This document shows, piece after piece, positions 46,767 through 57,983 of a DNA stretch of 64,000 bases (positions are counted from its first letter, which is position 1; each line of letters starts with the position of its first letter). The translations under genes were made by a program, and so were the position numbers. The stretch lies in NCBI GenBank assembly GCA_037042185.1, contig JAXQJY010000026.1, positions 806,001-870,000 of the forward strand, written 5' to 3'. Source of the DNA: Sordariomycetes sp. S80-01Y (lineage: Eukaryota > Ascomycota > Sordariomycetes). Under the pieces are notes generated by a model that made no database searches, was not told the DNA's origin, and worked only from the letters and a program-made list of their open reading frames with translations.

Positions 46767-48598
46767 CTACCACGAGAACGCCTCCTCAATGAAATCTATC
46801 GAGCTGCGACTCTGCCTCCTCCGCACGACCCGTCGAACCTCATCGCTCAACGTTCCTGGACCGCAAACAGACACGGCCATGGCGCCGATCTGCTGCTCCT
46901 GCTCCATAGACATAAGCGTCTCAATGTTCGGCCGCCCAGGGAACATTTGCACCGTCGACGACGGGCTGTGAATCTCCTTGGTCGATCGTGGCTGGCTCAC
47001 GAAGAGCATGATGCGCAGGGCATCCCTCCTCTTGTCCATGCCCAGTATCTCCGTCATCCACGGGCGTATCCATTCCAGGTGCTCCGGGCTCTGGATGGTC
47101 CAGACAAGAAGAATCTTGCGCGTGGCAACTGTGCCCGCTGCGTATCCGGCGACCAACTCCCTCACGTACGGCACCTGATGCGTAACTCCGACACCCCCGG
47201 CGAACAGTACCACCGTGCCGTAGGAATCTAAAGGATGCCTGGCACCGTATGGGCCCTCAACCCAACATGTCGTCTCCATCTTTCCTGCCGGGGCGTTGGC
47301 CACCTTTTGGTAGAGGGTGTTTGTGAAGCCAGTTCGAGCACGAATGACAAAGGCGATCTGCATCTTCTGCATCTGCTTTCTCTCTTGGTGCGAGCTAGCC
47401 AGCTTGTCGACGGACAGGTCATCGGCGCCGTCCACCCAAGCGACAGAGAAGGGATGCGACTGCCAGAAGCTGAACTTGGGCATGTATAGGTAGGCGTGTT
47501 GACCGGGGCGAGCGTGCCAGGGTCGAGCCAGGGTCATCGTCAGTCGGACGGTGTCGCCGGGGAGGGCCTCGATGACCGTCCTGGTCCTAGTCTTGCCGAA
47601 GTTGTGGTAAATGGTGCGGAGGGCTCGTGCCGCGCGGTCTGCGACCCACAGACCGATGACGATGTACAGATACCTCGCCTGGTCGAGCTCACCAAGCTTG
47701 ATGTGGTACCACAGTCCGACGATGGACAGTGCCGCCACGGCGATGTGGAGAAGCTTGAAGACTTCGTAAAAGGCATGGCGAAGGGGGCTCCAGGCTTGAA
47801 TGCCGAGGAAGACGAAGGAAAGCGTGGCCTGGCACATGTTAGTGATTAACGTGAAGGAGCAACCTGAGTGCGGCTTACAATGAAGCCCCAGAGCAAGAAG
47901 CCGGTCTGGAGCATGCCCTGGAACGACTCCTGCCATGCGCTCCCCGCCTTGGCAAAGTGAGCAAGGGTGTGAGCAACAGCCTCGAGGATGACGATACGTC
48001 CAAACCACCGATGGATCAGGTTGTACGTGTCGAAACTGATGCCCAGCAGCGGGATGAGAGGATTGTTGCGCCCGGCTAGGAGGAAGAGGGGGATCATGTT
48101 GATGACAGACAGCACACCAGTGCGGTTCCTGACGAGACGGGTGACATTCTCCCACTCATCACTGTAGTCGATGTCGATAACGCAGAAAGCAACGTTGGTC
48201 GCAAAGTAGGCGATGAGGAAGAGCAGCTGAAAGCGAGTCGGAAGGGTGCCCACGTTGATGGCGGTGCTCATCTGAATCTCGCGGTTGTGTCGTTTCCTCA
48301 GAACAGGGGCGTAGAGAATGTTCTTCTTGACCCAGGCCAGCTTCGGCCGGGGTAGAGCAAAGTAGCGCTGGCGGTCGTTGTTGATGCAGACGACGGTGCG
48401 GGTCCATTTGTTGGCGATGTCGAGGACCTTCCAGAGGATGACGGCCACGGATACGGCACCGCAGATGATGTAGAGGTAATCGGAGAGCATTTCGTTGTCG
48501 CGGCTGGCCTCTTGGGCGGCTGCAATCATTTCGGGCGTCATTTCACCACCGCCTCCTCCCCTGGCGGAGAGGAGCGTAGCACGAGTGCCAGCACCCAT
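46767..48598 (-). CDS. Ferric-reductase-like transmembrane oxidoreductase (FRE family)
   Basis: Exons 47879..48598 and 46767..47828, with a 50-bp GT-AG intron, give 593 aa. The membrane domain carries the two bis-heme pairs, His196/His210 and His268/His282, each spaced H-x13-H. The FAD-binding motif is HPFSVAW, and the NADPH-binding side shows WVEGPYGARHP, LFAGGVGVTHQVPYV and a C-terminal CGPGTLSDEVRR. The order heme-FAD-NADPH is that of the FRE/NOX superfamily. Plasma-membrane ferric reductases reduce Fe(III) or Cu(II) chelates before uptake; no ferroxidase or permease partner is adjacent, so high-affinity uptake is not implied. The N-terminal ~40 residues include a Gly run and no clear signal peptide before the first membrane span. 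Confidence 0.9.
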
Positions 48599-49615
48599 GC
48601 TTTCGCCTGCTGTGGAGGCGCGTCAAAAAGGAGTGAGCTGGGAAAAAAATTCAAAGACTCAAAATGAGTGAGAGTCTGTGAATGAAGGTGGCCGATGCTT
48701 GACAGCGATCGTAAAAGAGAATAGAAAGGAAAGAAATGGGGATTGAAGGTCGTGATGAAGAAGAGAGAGAGAGAGGCCGAAGAGAAACAAGAAGGGAAAG
48801 GGAGGTAGCCGGTACCAGGCGTTGGCGGTTGGGTGCTAAGGTGCGGTGCTGATCCAGCGCATCGACACTAGCAGTCTAGGCAGTCCACAGGAGGCGTTTC
48901 CAAGGATGAACTAGAACACGAGTCGGTGCGCTCAAACAGACAGGAAACGCCCGAGTTTTGTTTGCCCGTGCGAAGCCAGTGGTTGCAGAGTTTTGGCTTC
49001 TGCTACCTACCCCGTGCGGTATCGATGGTCCCCCGGGCTGTTACTTGCAGGCTTCACCAGCGGCTCGAGCACTGTATCTCTTACAACCTAAGGCTACGGA
49101 GACGGGGATGGCCTGGTCATCTCCCCAGGCCGACTGATGAGGTCTGCTTCAAACAAATTGTGTCATTACCCGGGAACCCCATCGCGACCGGCCCCCCTCT
49201 TCATCATTGTTAATATCGTTCATCGGGTCCAAATGCCTTGGCTGGCTCGTGGCCTCTGCTGCGAAGCCACTACAAACCACTGTCAAGAATGCGCGCCTAC
49301 AGGTTCCAACCCCCGATTGGCGTGCAGTGATTGGACAGGAGGCTGGGCCACTGACGGCTCTGGGCGTCGCTGCATCTGATAAACAAAGCGCTGAGACACC
49401 CAATGTCGCGCTCCTCAGTCGCTGGCTGGCCCGTTTGAAACAGCGCTGGCTGCCGGGGACCCGAGAAGACGGCTGCCACGGGCGAACAACGCTTCGTGCG
49501 TATTCATCATCACTGACGAAGCAGAGCAGAGGGAGAAGCAAAGTATTTCTTGAAACGACTTCGAGCTATGGCGCGCCCCTGAAACCGCCCGCCCCGCCGG
49601 CATTTCCACGCCTTG
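48599..49615. other. Intergenic upstream of the ferric-reductase-like gene
   Basis: About 1 kb. It includes a short GA tract (about 48762-48775) in the likely leader, CT-rich on the gene's strand. Short frames without motifs. The 3' end of the 803-aa gene abuts its right end. Confidence 0.5.
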
Positions 49616-52027
49616 CTACCAAGCCACCCAATCATCCTCCTTCCCGCCGCTTCTTCCCCCCGGGCCCCTGACAGTCAACAGCTGCCGCGCCCCGCCGATC
49701 GATGCACACGATGGAAAGCCAAGACTCGACCCGTTTCGTCGATGCTTCGTCTCCGCCTTTGCTGCCGTTCGCCGTCCCTGCATCTGGCTCTCCCTCCCTT
49801 TGCCTGTGCAGCTCGTTTTCGCCGACCTTGTTTCAAGGCTTAGTGACGACGCATCGACTTGACTATCTTGCTGCTGCTCAGCGCCTTCTTCGCTCCACGT
49901 CATCCCCGAATCTTCGTCCATTGATATAATAGTAGTCTCCTCGCTGTCGTTTGCGGCGCCGCGTTTAGCATCTCGGAGGTCGGGCCCGATATCTGAACCA
50001 CTCCCGACGACACTTGTCTCCCCGTCCATCAGCTGGCCAACACGAGCTGACGCTGGAGGGTCGTGTCGTGTTTGAGATGGCGTTCGAGGCTCCGCCCTGT
50101 TCTCTACGAAGCCGCCCTCCCATTTGTCTGGCGTGCGCACGACGAACTCCCCGATCGCCTCTTCCCAGCACCAGCCTGTCTTCTTCCCAGCGGAGGCAGG
50201 TGATTTGTCGTGTGCCATTTGACCCTCCGCAAAAGCGAGATCCCTCAGGTCGTTGGTTTTCTGAGCAAGGGCGAAGGCCCCATCCCTGCGCACAGCCGCA
50301 ACCAACTTGACTGGCCACGGCAGCCGCTCCAATCGTCGGCAAAGTCTTATGAAGCTCTCATGTGCCGGTGTTAATTCTTTTGAGTGGTGTTTCTGAGCGA
50401 TGGAGCAAATCAAGTTCAAGACGTCGTGTATGCGACCAGGCGTGATGCTGTTAACTTCCGCTCGAATGTCCATATAGTTGTCGTAGTGATATGACTCGTT
50501 TGTCAAAAACTCCTTGCTTTCGCTTTCGAGGGCTTCGGTCTGAGCAAGGAATTGAGCTACAGCCAATATGAACAGCCCAGTGCCGTTCTCCTGCCGATTC
50601 AGCATTCGGACTTCGTTGACACAACAGTCTAAGGAGAAGGAAGCGCGCGTTCTCGCCTTTGAAACTCGACCACCCGACTCAGTGAGAGTGCCCGAAACCA
50701 ACTCTGCAACGATGCTTGTTAGAGTCTCGGACGAATTGACTGTATCAAACCGAATCCCACTGCTGTATCCGGCGCACAAGGTCCTCACAGCTTGCTTGAC
50801 GAGGCCCAACGCTGCAGTATTGCCCCTCTCCCTGATGCTCATTTCGATGGCAGTCCAAAGTAACCCGTAGGAGGGTTTTGTGGTAAGCCAAGCGGCGTCC
50901 AGTCTGCCAGTCTCAAGCAACGCAGACATCTCTTGAAATACTGGACTCAACGGCGAACCAGAACGCTCGAGAGCCCCCCGGACCAGGCTCTCCAAAGCCT
51001 CTATACTGGAACCATCGGAAGATGTTGAGTCGTTATTCAAGGAGCTAGACAAAACAGCATCTCTTTGCACAACTTTCGCGAGGCTCGTTGCGCCGGCCGT
51101 ATCCCCAAAGGCTAAACATTGCCGCACAAATCCACAAGCCTGCTTTGTATCGAACAGCCCGTCGCTTATGGCTTTTCTCAGTGACCACAATGCATGAGCT
51201 CGCAAAGTTTGCTTCATTGGACGCCATCCACAACCTGTAGTTCCGAACGACTCCAGTTGCGTGTATATCTCAAGGGCTGCATTGGATGACTGGTGGACGG
51301 AGCGAGGTGCCTGATCCTGAGCCATGGCTTTGTCCCAATCCTCAATGTCGGAGATACAAGCTGGGATTCTGCGGAGACATAAGCCGAGTAGAGATCTCCT
51401 GTGCGGCTCCCCTTTGTCCGCTTGAGTTTCCCTGTACACGGACTGTAGCCAGTCGACAATCTCTTCGTAAAGCCGGCGCCGTTCTTGGGAAGTTGACCAC
51501 GAAGATGCCGCGAAGGGTTCGTGTCCAGTGTCATGTCTGCGCGCCTGTCGGCTTCGCTCCAAACTCTCAGGTTTGTCGTTGTGGCTGTCTGTGCACGTAG
51601 GCACGGATAAGCCTCTGCATGAGCGCAACTTGATCGACCCTAGAGTTCGTATTGCTGGGACTTCTAGCCCATCTCGGGGTTGCCCTACTAGTTCCCGGTT
51701 CGACTTCCGCTTGCCTCCATACGTCTTTCGCGATCGTTTATGCTTGGGTGCAGGGTCGTTACTCGCTGTCCCTGGTCGTTTCCGCGTTCGTTCCCGCGGT
51801 CGTTCGGTCGTTGCCAGCGTCGGTTGGGCTGCGGTGGGCCAATTCACAAGCTCTCGGAGCAATGCAAGTCGCGATTCAAGGCGCCTGAGTATACGCAGGC
51901 AGCGCGATGCCGTCCATGGTGCTGTGTCTAATGGGAAGGCAGCTCTTAAGGGCGGTCCTTCCTTAAGACTCGACGAACGCGACCGGTCCCAAATTGTTGC
52001 TGGCTCTGGCACCGCCGTATGAGCCAT
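49616..52027 (-). CDS. Large protein of unknown function (803 aa, single exon)
   Basis: One uninterrupted frame of 803 codons, far longer than chance in this composition, with its own ATG and intergenic flanks. Residues 1-200 are basic and disordered (KRPGTASNDPAPKHKRSRKT). Residues ~200-620 look helical with regular Leu and Ala spacing: YEEIVDWLQSVYRETQADKG, RRSLLGLCLRRIPACISDIE, TLRAHALWSLRKAISDGLFD, then a block ending RIHDVLNLICSIAQKH and FIRLCRRLERLPWPVKLVAA. The last ~180 are acidic then basic, with a Ser/Asp/Glu stretch and a Gly/Arg-rich end. A helical-repeat scaffold with nuclear-type tails is a guess. I do not recognise the family. The absence of introns is unlike most neighbours. 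Confidence 0.8.
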   Translation of the reverse strand: MAHTAVPEPATIWDRSRSSSLKEGPPLRAAFPLDTAPWTASRCLRILRRLESRLALLRELVNWPTAAQPTLATTERPRERTRKRPGTASNDPAPKHKRSRKTYGGKRKSNRELVGQPRDGLEVPAIRTLGSIKLRSCRGLSVPTCTDSHNDKPESLERSRQARRHDTGHEPFAASSWSTSQERRRLYEEIVDWLQSVYRETQADKGEPHRRSLLGLCLRRIPACISDIEDWDKAMAQDQAPRSVHQSSNAALEIYTQLESFGTTGCGWRPMKQTLRAHALWSLRKAISDGLFDTKQACGFVRQCLAFGDTAGATSLAKVVQRDAVLSSSLNNDSTSSDGSSIEALESLVRGALERSGSPLSPVFQEMSALLETGRLDAAWLTTKPSYGLLWTAIEMSIRERGNTAALGLVKQAVRTLCAGYSSGIRFDTVNSSETLTSIVAELVSGTLTESGGRVSKARTRASFSLDCCVNEVRMLNRQENGTGLFILAVAQFLAQTEALESESKEFLTNESYHYDNYMDIRAEVNSITPGRIHDVLNLICSIAQKHHSKELTPAHESFIRLCRRLERLPWPVKLVAAVRRDGAFALAQKTNDLRDLAFAEGQMAHDKSPASAGKKTGWCWEEAIGEFVVRTPDKWEGGFVENRAEPRTPSQTRHDPPASARVGQLMDGETSVVGSGSDIGPDLRDAKRGAANDSEETTIISMDEDSGMTWSEEGAEQQQDSQVDASSLSLETRSAKTSCTGKGRESQMQGRRTAAKAETKHRRNGSSLGFPSCASIGGARQLLTVRGPGGRSGGKEDDWVAW

Positions 52028-53368
52028 CGAAAAGAGCCGTTATGCCGCGAGAGTCATCACGGTAGAAAATGCTGAGACTCCATTTGTGAGCTCTTGCTAC
52101 CGGTGCGAAGTGATCGAGACGTTTACTATACAGGTTCAAGAATACTCAATGTGGGCAAGTAGTGCAGTGTTTACGTTCTGCCAAAAATGGACTAGCTGTG
52201 CTTTCCACGGAGTTTTCTGGCGGGACAAGGGTGCGTTGACAGCTCACCACGCAGTAGAATCTACCTCAACATGATTACACGGTGCTTTGTCCAATATACA
52301 GAGACTACAACTCTAATATGCGAAGGGACCAACCGCGGGGTTTTTACATGTTCAGATAATATTGGCACTGAAACTTGGGTCTACCGACGAAGACCGTAAG
52401 TGAGCATTGGGTTCTCGCCCGCGCAATTTCGAACAGTTACAGGCTAAAGTTAGCCTCAGTCCTTTCGTTTTTGATGACGAGTGCAGAGCGATATTCCTCC
52501 ATTTCATGTATTGTGCAAGGACTCAGGTCGAATCTTATGTACGTCTTTACGAACAGACTGTGTTTCACATCCCAGCGGTCTTCTTAAGCATACCCATACC
52601 TTCTGCCCCCAGAGAGATCCTGATTGCCGACAGTCTCATCGTAACACCGAAACAGCTCAATGCATACTTCTCGTCCCATCAGGATGCAGAATAGGACCCA
52701 TGTTTGTGCATATATTCACGACTCCTTGGATTAGGCACAGTAATAGAAAAATGTTCACAGCTGCTGGACCACGATCTGCAATGCGGGCTGTTTGGTCTGC
52801 AGCGTATCCTCGGAGCTATCTGTAAAATGACGGTGGTAACACACAGAGTTGACGCCGAGAAGTCGCATCTTTTGCGCTTGAACGGAAATTAGATCAACCA
52901 TGTAGCCCAATTTAATTCTTTTTCAATTCATCTCTGGGCCCCTTTCCGGTCATTCGATAACTCGCTTTTGCTTCTCAGTCAAGAACGACTCGTTGTTGAT
53001 GCTCGGCTTAATCATCTGCGCTAGCAAGTCCCCGGGGAGTTGTTTCGGCCGGCGTCGGGGTGCATGACGGCTGTAGTTACTTGCGAGTTACCGGTTGATG
53101 CGACTTGATTGGGCGTGGCCGCGGGTATCGTCTAGGTCGCGGCAGTAAACCGGACTGCCGGAGGGCGAGCCCGTCCCCAGCATCATTTCCTGGCCGGCCG
53201 CCGCCAATTTTTTTTCTCTGGCAGCGAACCAACTCTCAAACAACCTCACTGCTGTTCAAACCAGTCTTTCCTTGTACTTTCCTAATATTTGGTCTCTTCG
53301 ATGCCGGGCGGCTTCATTACGATTGTACCATCTTGTATACTACGCTTTGTTCCTATCCTGCTTTAATC
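52028..53368. other. Divergent region between the 803-aa gene and CLU1
   Basis: About 1.3 kb between divergent starts. Its right end is the CLU1 leader. A 95-codon plus-strand frame at 52407-52694 has a protein-like look but no motif, splice partner or clear context, so it is not called. Confidence 0.5.
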
Positions 53369-56300
53369 ATGGCTGCCAGGTCGGAGAAGCCTACCACAGG
53401 TGCGGGCGACTCAAGCTCCAGCTCTCGGCGCTTCGATCATGTTTACTGACAACATGCTTTGTAGCCAATGGCTCAGACGAGATTGTTGAGCAAGATCAGA
53501 ATGCTTCTGCGGAAGCTGAGGCCGCTGGCGAAGGTATGTTGGAGACTCCTTGATCGTCGCGGACATTGAATTGACACTGGCGTTTAGCTCTGGTACACCT
53601 GACCGTCGTCCTCCCCGACAAGGACGCCGAAAAGATCCAGATGACAGCAAGTGACCTGGGCTGATGCTTCGTGACTCTTGCTGACCCTAGTGCACAGGTC
53701 TCGTCCGCTGAGCAAGTCCACGAAATCCGACAGTCCATCATTGACCTCCCTTCTGCGTTCCAGTATTCGTGCTTCCACCTCGAGTTCAATGGGCAGAAGA
53801 TTAACGATTTCGTCCCCCTCGCCGAGATCCCAGAACTAGGCACCGAACCCGAGTTCCGTGTCGTCCTTGACGCATACACCGAGAAGGAGGCGCGCATTCA
53901 TTTCGTCCGCATCCGTGAGCTCATCGGAGCCGCCGGCGACCGGTCGGAACCTACACACGGCGTTTTGGCAGGATCCTCTCTCTTTGAGACCGTTACCCAG
54001 AACGCGCAGAAGGAGTCGAGCTCCGAGACACCTACAAAGGACTTCAACTTTGGCGCCAAACCCTCTCTGTCGTCGCTTGTTCCCGGTGAGCTGGAACCTG
54101 CACCAAGGACCGTTAAAGGCATTGCACTTTCGTCGTGGAACCCCCCTCCGTGCCACCTCAAGCAACGTGGACATCTGTTATACCTTGTTGTCACGACCAA
54201 CGAGGGAGAGCAGTTCCAGATCACCTCGCACATCTCGGGTTTCTTCGTGAACAAGTCTTCCAACGCCAAATTCGATCCCTTCCCTAAGCCTGCCCCCAAG
54301 GGCTACTCTGCTCACTCCCTTCTCGACCTTGTTAAACTCCTGTCGCCCTCCTTTTCAAAGTCTTTTGAAGAGCTTCAGGAGTACAACAACCAGCGCGATC
54401 CTCTCGCAACCTTCCAGATCACGAACACCGTGCCATCCGCCCCATGGGCACTCCCTCCTCCCAGCTCGACGCTGTGCACTCATGTGGCCGACGCTACCCG
54501 ACCTCAGGAGACGTACCTAATAGCCGGAATCGACAACACCGATACGCTGCGGGACTGGAATGAGGAGTTCCAGTCTTCCAAGGAACTGCCGAAGGACACT
54601 GTGCAAGACCGCGTGTTCCGCGAGCGCCTTGTTTCCAAGCTGTTCGCTGACTACAATGAGGCTGCTACTCGTGGAGCTGTGATGGTTGCTCGTGGCGATG
54701 TTCAGCCGCTCAACCCCACAGAGTGCCGAGATGCGCAGATTTTTGTCTACAACAACATCTTTTTCTCTTTCGGCGCAGACGGCGTTGGCACATTCACATC
54801 CGAAGGTGGTGACGAGGCCGCTCGCGTAGCTACCGGAAAGGACGTCGCAGGTGTCAAGCTGGTGAATCAGCTGGATATTGATGGTCTATTCACACCGGCC
54901 ACGGTCGTCGTTGACTACCTCGGTCAGCGCATTGTAGCTCAGAGCATCGTGCCCGGTATATTCAAGCAGCGTGAGCCCGGCGAGAATCAGATTGACTACG
55001 GCGCCGTCGACGGCAAGGATGTTGTCGCGGCTGATGATAGATTCGTCGAAGGATTCGCCCAGCTGTCAAAGGCCTTGAAGGTGAAAAAGCACCCTGTCTG
55101 GGACAAGGATGGCAAACGCTTCGACCTCGAGGCCAGCGTGGAGACGAAGGGCCTTCTTGGCACCGACGGACGCAAATATGCCCTAGATCTTTACCGCATT
55201 ACTCCCCTGGACATCTCTTGGCTCGAAGAGGTTGAGGGTCAAGGAAAGGAGGCTTCAACCTACCCCCATCGAATGACTGTCCTACGACCCGAGCTTGTCG
55301 ATGCCTGCGCTCGTTCAAAGATGAAGCAATTTGTTGACGAGGAGATGGCCAAGAACAAGAAGGAAGAGGGCGATAAGGATGACGGCGAGTCAAAAGAAGG
55401 CGAGGAAGAGAGTTCAGCCAAGCCTCAGCCAGACTTCTCCAAGTTCTCTTTCGGCCTGAACCCTGATGCCTTCAGTGGCCAGGTTCCCCAGACGGACGAG
55501 GAGAAAAAGGAATGGGCTGAGGATGAGGAGAATGTCCGCCTTGCTTGCGCTCACCTCCGCGATCATCAGATTCCCAACCTCCTTCGCGATCTGTCTGAGT
55601 CTGAGATCAGCTTCCCCATGGACGGCCAATCCCTGTCCAGGTTGCTACACAAGCGCGGCATAAACATCCGCTACCTTGGAAAGGTCACTTCTCTTTGCAC
55701 AGATCGCCGCTTGTCATGCCTCCGCGCCATCTGCATCCAGGACATGGTGGCGCGCTCATTCAAGCATGTTGCGGCTCGGTACCTGCGCAACAGCCCTATA
55801 CCAGCAGCACCGGCCTGCATCTCTCACCTTTTGAACTGCCTCCTAGGTGATCAGAAGAATCCCAAGCCTATGGCTGATGTTGACGAGCTTTTGAAGTCCC
55901 TCTACCCAGATGCGGATTGGTCGTTCGAGAAGGTCTCTCCCGGCAGCCTACAAGCCCAGATTGAACAGGAGGCTGCGAAGCGTTTCCGCTACACGTTGGA
56001 AGATAACTGGGTCCACCTGCAGCGCCCGACTCAGTTACTGCGTGAGATTTGCCTACAGTTGGGTATCCAGATCCAAGCCAAGGATTATGCTTTCGACTCT
56101 GCGAGCGCCGAGACCAATGGTCACGCCAGCAACAGTGTCAGTGGAGAACCCAAGGAGAAGGACAGCAAGAAGAAGAAGAACAAGAAGGCTCGTGATGGGT
56201 CTCCTGCTTCTACAGCTCCCGCTGTTGCCAACACTACCTTCACCCCCGACGACATCATCGACGTTGTCCCGGTCCTCAAGCACTCCTGCCCTCGCAGTGC

Positions 56301-57219
56301 GCTTGCTGAGGAGGCTCTAGAGGCTGGTAGACTATCTCTGATGCAAGGTCAGAAAAAACTTGGCCAAGAACTGCTACTGGAGTCGCTTTCCCTCCATGAG
56401 CAGATCTACGGCATCCTCCACCCCGAGGTGGCCCGCGCTTACAACACCCTCTCCATGCTCTACTACAACTTGGAAGATAAGGACGCTGCCGTTGAGCTGG
56501 CACGCAAGGCTATCGTCGTCGCGGAGCGCACTGTCGGTGTAGACTCCGCTGAGACTCTTCTGAATTACCTCAACCTGAGTCTCTTCCTCCACCAGTCCGG
56601 TGACAGCAAGAACGCACTGGTGTACTCCAAGCATGCGCTGAATCTGTGGAAGATCATCTACGGCCCCGACCACCCAGACTCCATCACTACCCTCAACAAC
56701 GCCGCCGTCATGCTGCAGCACGTCAAAGAGTACCACGAGTCCCGTCTGTGGTTCGAAGAGTCTCTCCGCGTCTGCGAGTCGGTCTTCGGCAAAGACTCCG
56801 TCAACTCAGCAACGCTGCTCTTCCAACTTGCTCAAGCACTTGCTCTTGACCACGACTCCAAGGCCGCCGTCAACCGCATGCGCGAGTCCTACAATGTTTT
56901 CCTCGCAGAGCTTGGTCCTGAGGACAAAAACACCAAGGAAGCCGAGAGCTGGCTCGAGCAGCTCACCCAAAACGCTGTCTCGATTGCTAAGCACGCTCAG
57001 GCTGCCCAGGCGAAGCGCATCCGCACCGGTGTTCGCTTCCCCGCTTCCACTTCCACGGCTGCACCGGCTGCTGCTCCTCGCGCTGCCTCTTCGCAGATGG
57101 ACTCACGCAGCATCGACGAGCTGTTGAAGTACATTGAGGGTAATGAGCAGCAGTCAAAACCGTCCAAGAAGAGGCCGGCTCAAGGGAACCCCAAGAGGAG
57201 AGGTCGCGCAACCAAATGA
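53369..57219 (+). CDS. CLU1: CLU1, clustered mitochondria protein (eIF3-associated)
   Basis: Exons 53369..53399, 53465..53533, 53588..53646 and 53698..57219 give 1226 aa, typical of CLU/CluA. An acidic N-terminus is followed by a ubiquitin-like CLU-N region (VHLTVVLPDKDAEKIQMT, then EQVHEIRQSIIDLP). The CLU domain proper has RDWNEEFQSSKELPKDTVQD and FADYNEAATRGAVMVARGD, and later LHKRGINIRYLGKV. C-terminal tetratricopeptide repeats (LLLESLSLHEQIYGILHPEV, AIVVAERTVGVDSAETLLNY) precede a basic tail. CLU proteins bind mRNAs for mitochondrial proteins and keep mitochondria distributed; yeast Clu1 co-purifies with eIF3. The third intron starts with GC (gcaagt) instead of GT; this is the only choice that keeps the frame into VSSAEQVHEIRQS. 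Confidence 0.95.
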
Positions 57220-57983
57220 AGAGCTCAGCCTCCGAACATGGCAATTGCATCATCAACTCTCCACTACTACTTGTAATCTAACAGCATTCATGTCCACCGA
57301 GCGGTTCGACGATCGGGAGGCATCCAAGTGTGTATTATACAAAAGCGCGTCGGTTTTAGAGCGCAGCGCGGGCATAAGAGATCGGTGTTTCGGGGACCGT
57401 GCTGGCCTCGTCGCCATTTGTATTTGTAGTTGTAAATCCAACAGCCCCCAATGCGTCTTCAGCAGTACCTCTCAGTGAACCGAAGAAGAGACGATGAAAT
57501 GATGTTTGCCATTCAAGGTCGGGATAGCACCGCGCTGCAATTTATTGACAATGCATTCATTCTTGAGTCTCAGCACGGGCACAGGCATACTACTGATGAC
57601 AGCACCTTCACATGTGCCATCCCAGTTACATACTTGCGTCAACCCCTTCGTTAATTCATACATAACCCATCAATTTCGACGTGGAGAAGCTACGCTCATC
57701 CGATTATACATCTGAGATCGTCAAGCCAGCACCCGGAAGCGGTCATCACAATCCAGAGCCCCCTTGACTTTGGCAGAACCACTTGAGGCCCTAAAGTTTC
57801 TCGAACTGCGCGTAGTTGCATATGTGAAGCTCGAGTGTCGTCCGCAGTTCTAGCATGGGGTTCCTAGGCGCCCCCAGTTTGACCAACGGCGCTGGGGTGG
57901 GAGTGGAAAGTATTAATGCTTTGAAAGCCCCTGTCTTCTAGTCAGCACTTTGTTGAAATCAGTAACAGTCTGGTCAGTAGTCC
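57220..57983. other. Convergent gap between CLU1 and the forkhead gene
   Basis: About 0.76 kb between two stops that face each other. 3' UTR space; no coding or RNA gene evidence. Confidence 0.5.

Noticed and set aside
46767-48598. Iron-uptake or secondary-metabolite cluster around the ferric-reductase-like gene
   Set aside because: No ferroxidase, permease, siderophore synthetase, PKS or NRPS gene lies nearby; the neighbours are housekeeping genes.
52407-52694. 95-codon plus-strand frame between the 803-aa gene and CLU1
   Set aside because: It looks somewhat protein-like but overlaps two other frames of similar length and has no recognisable motif.
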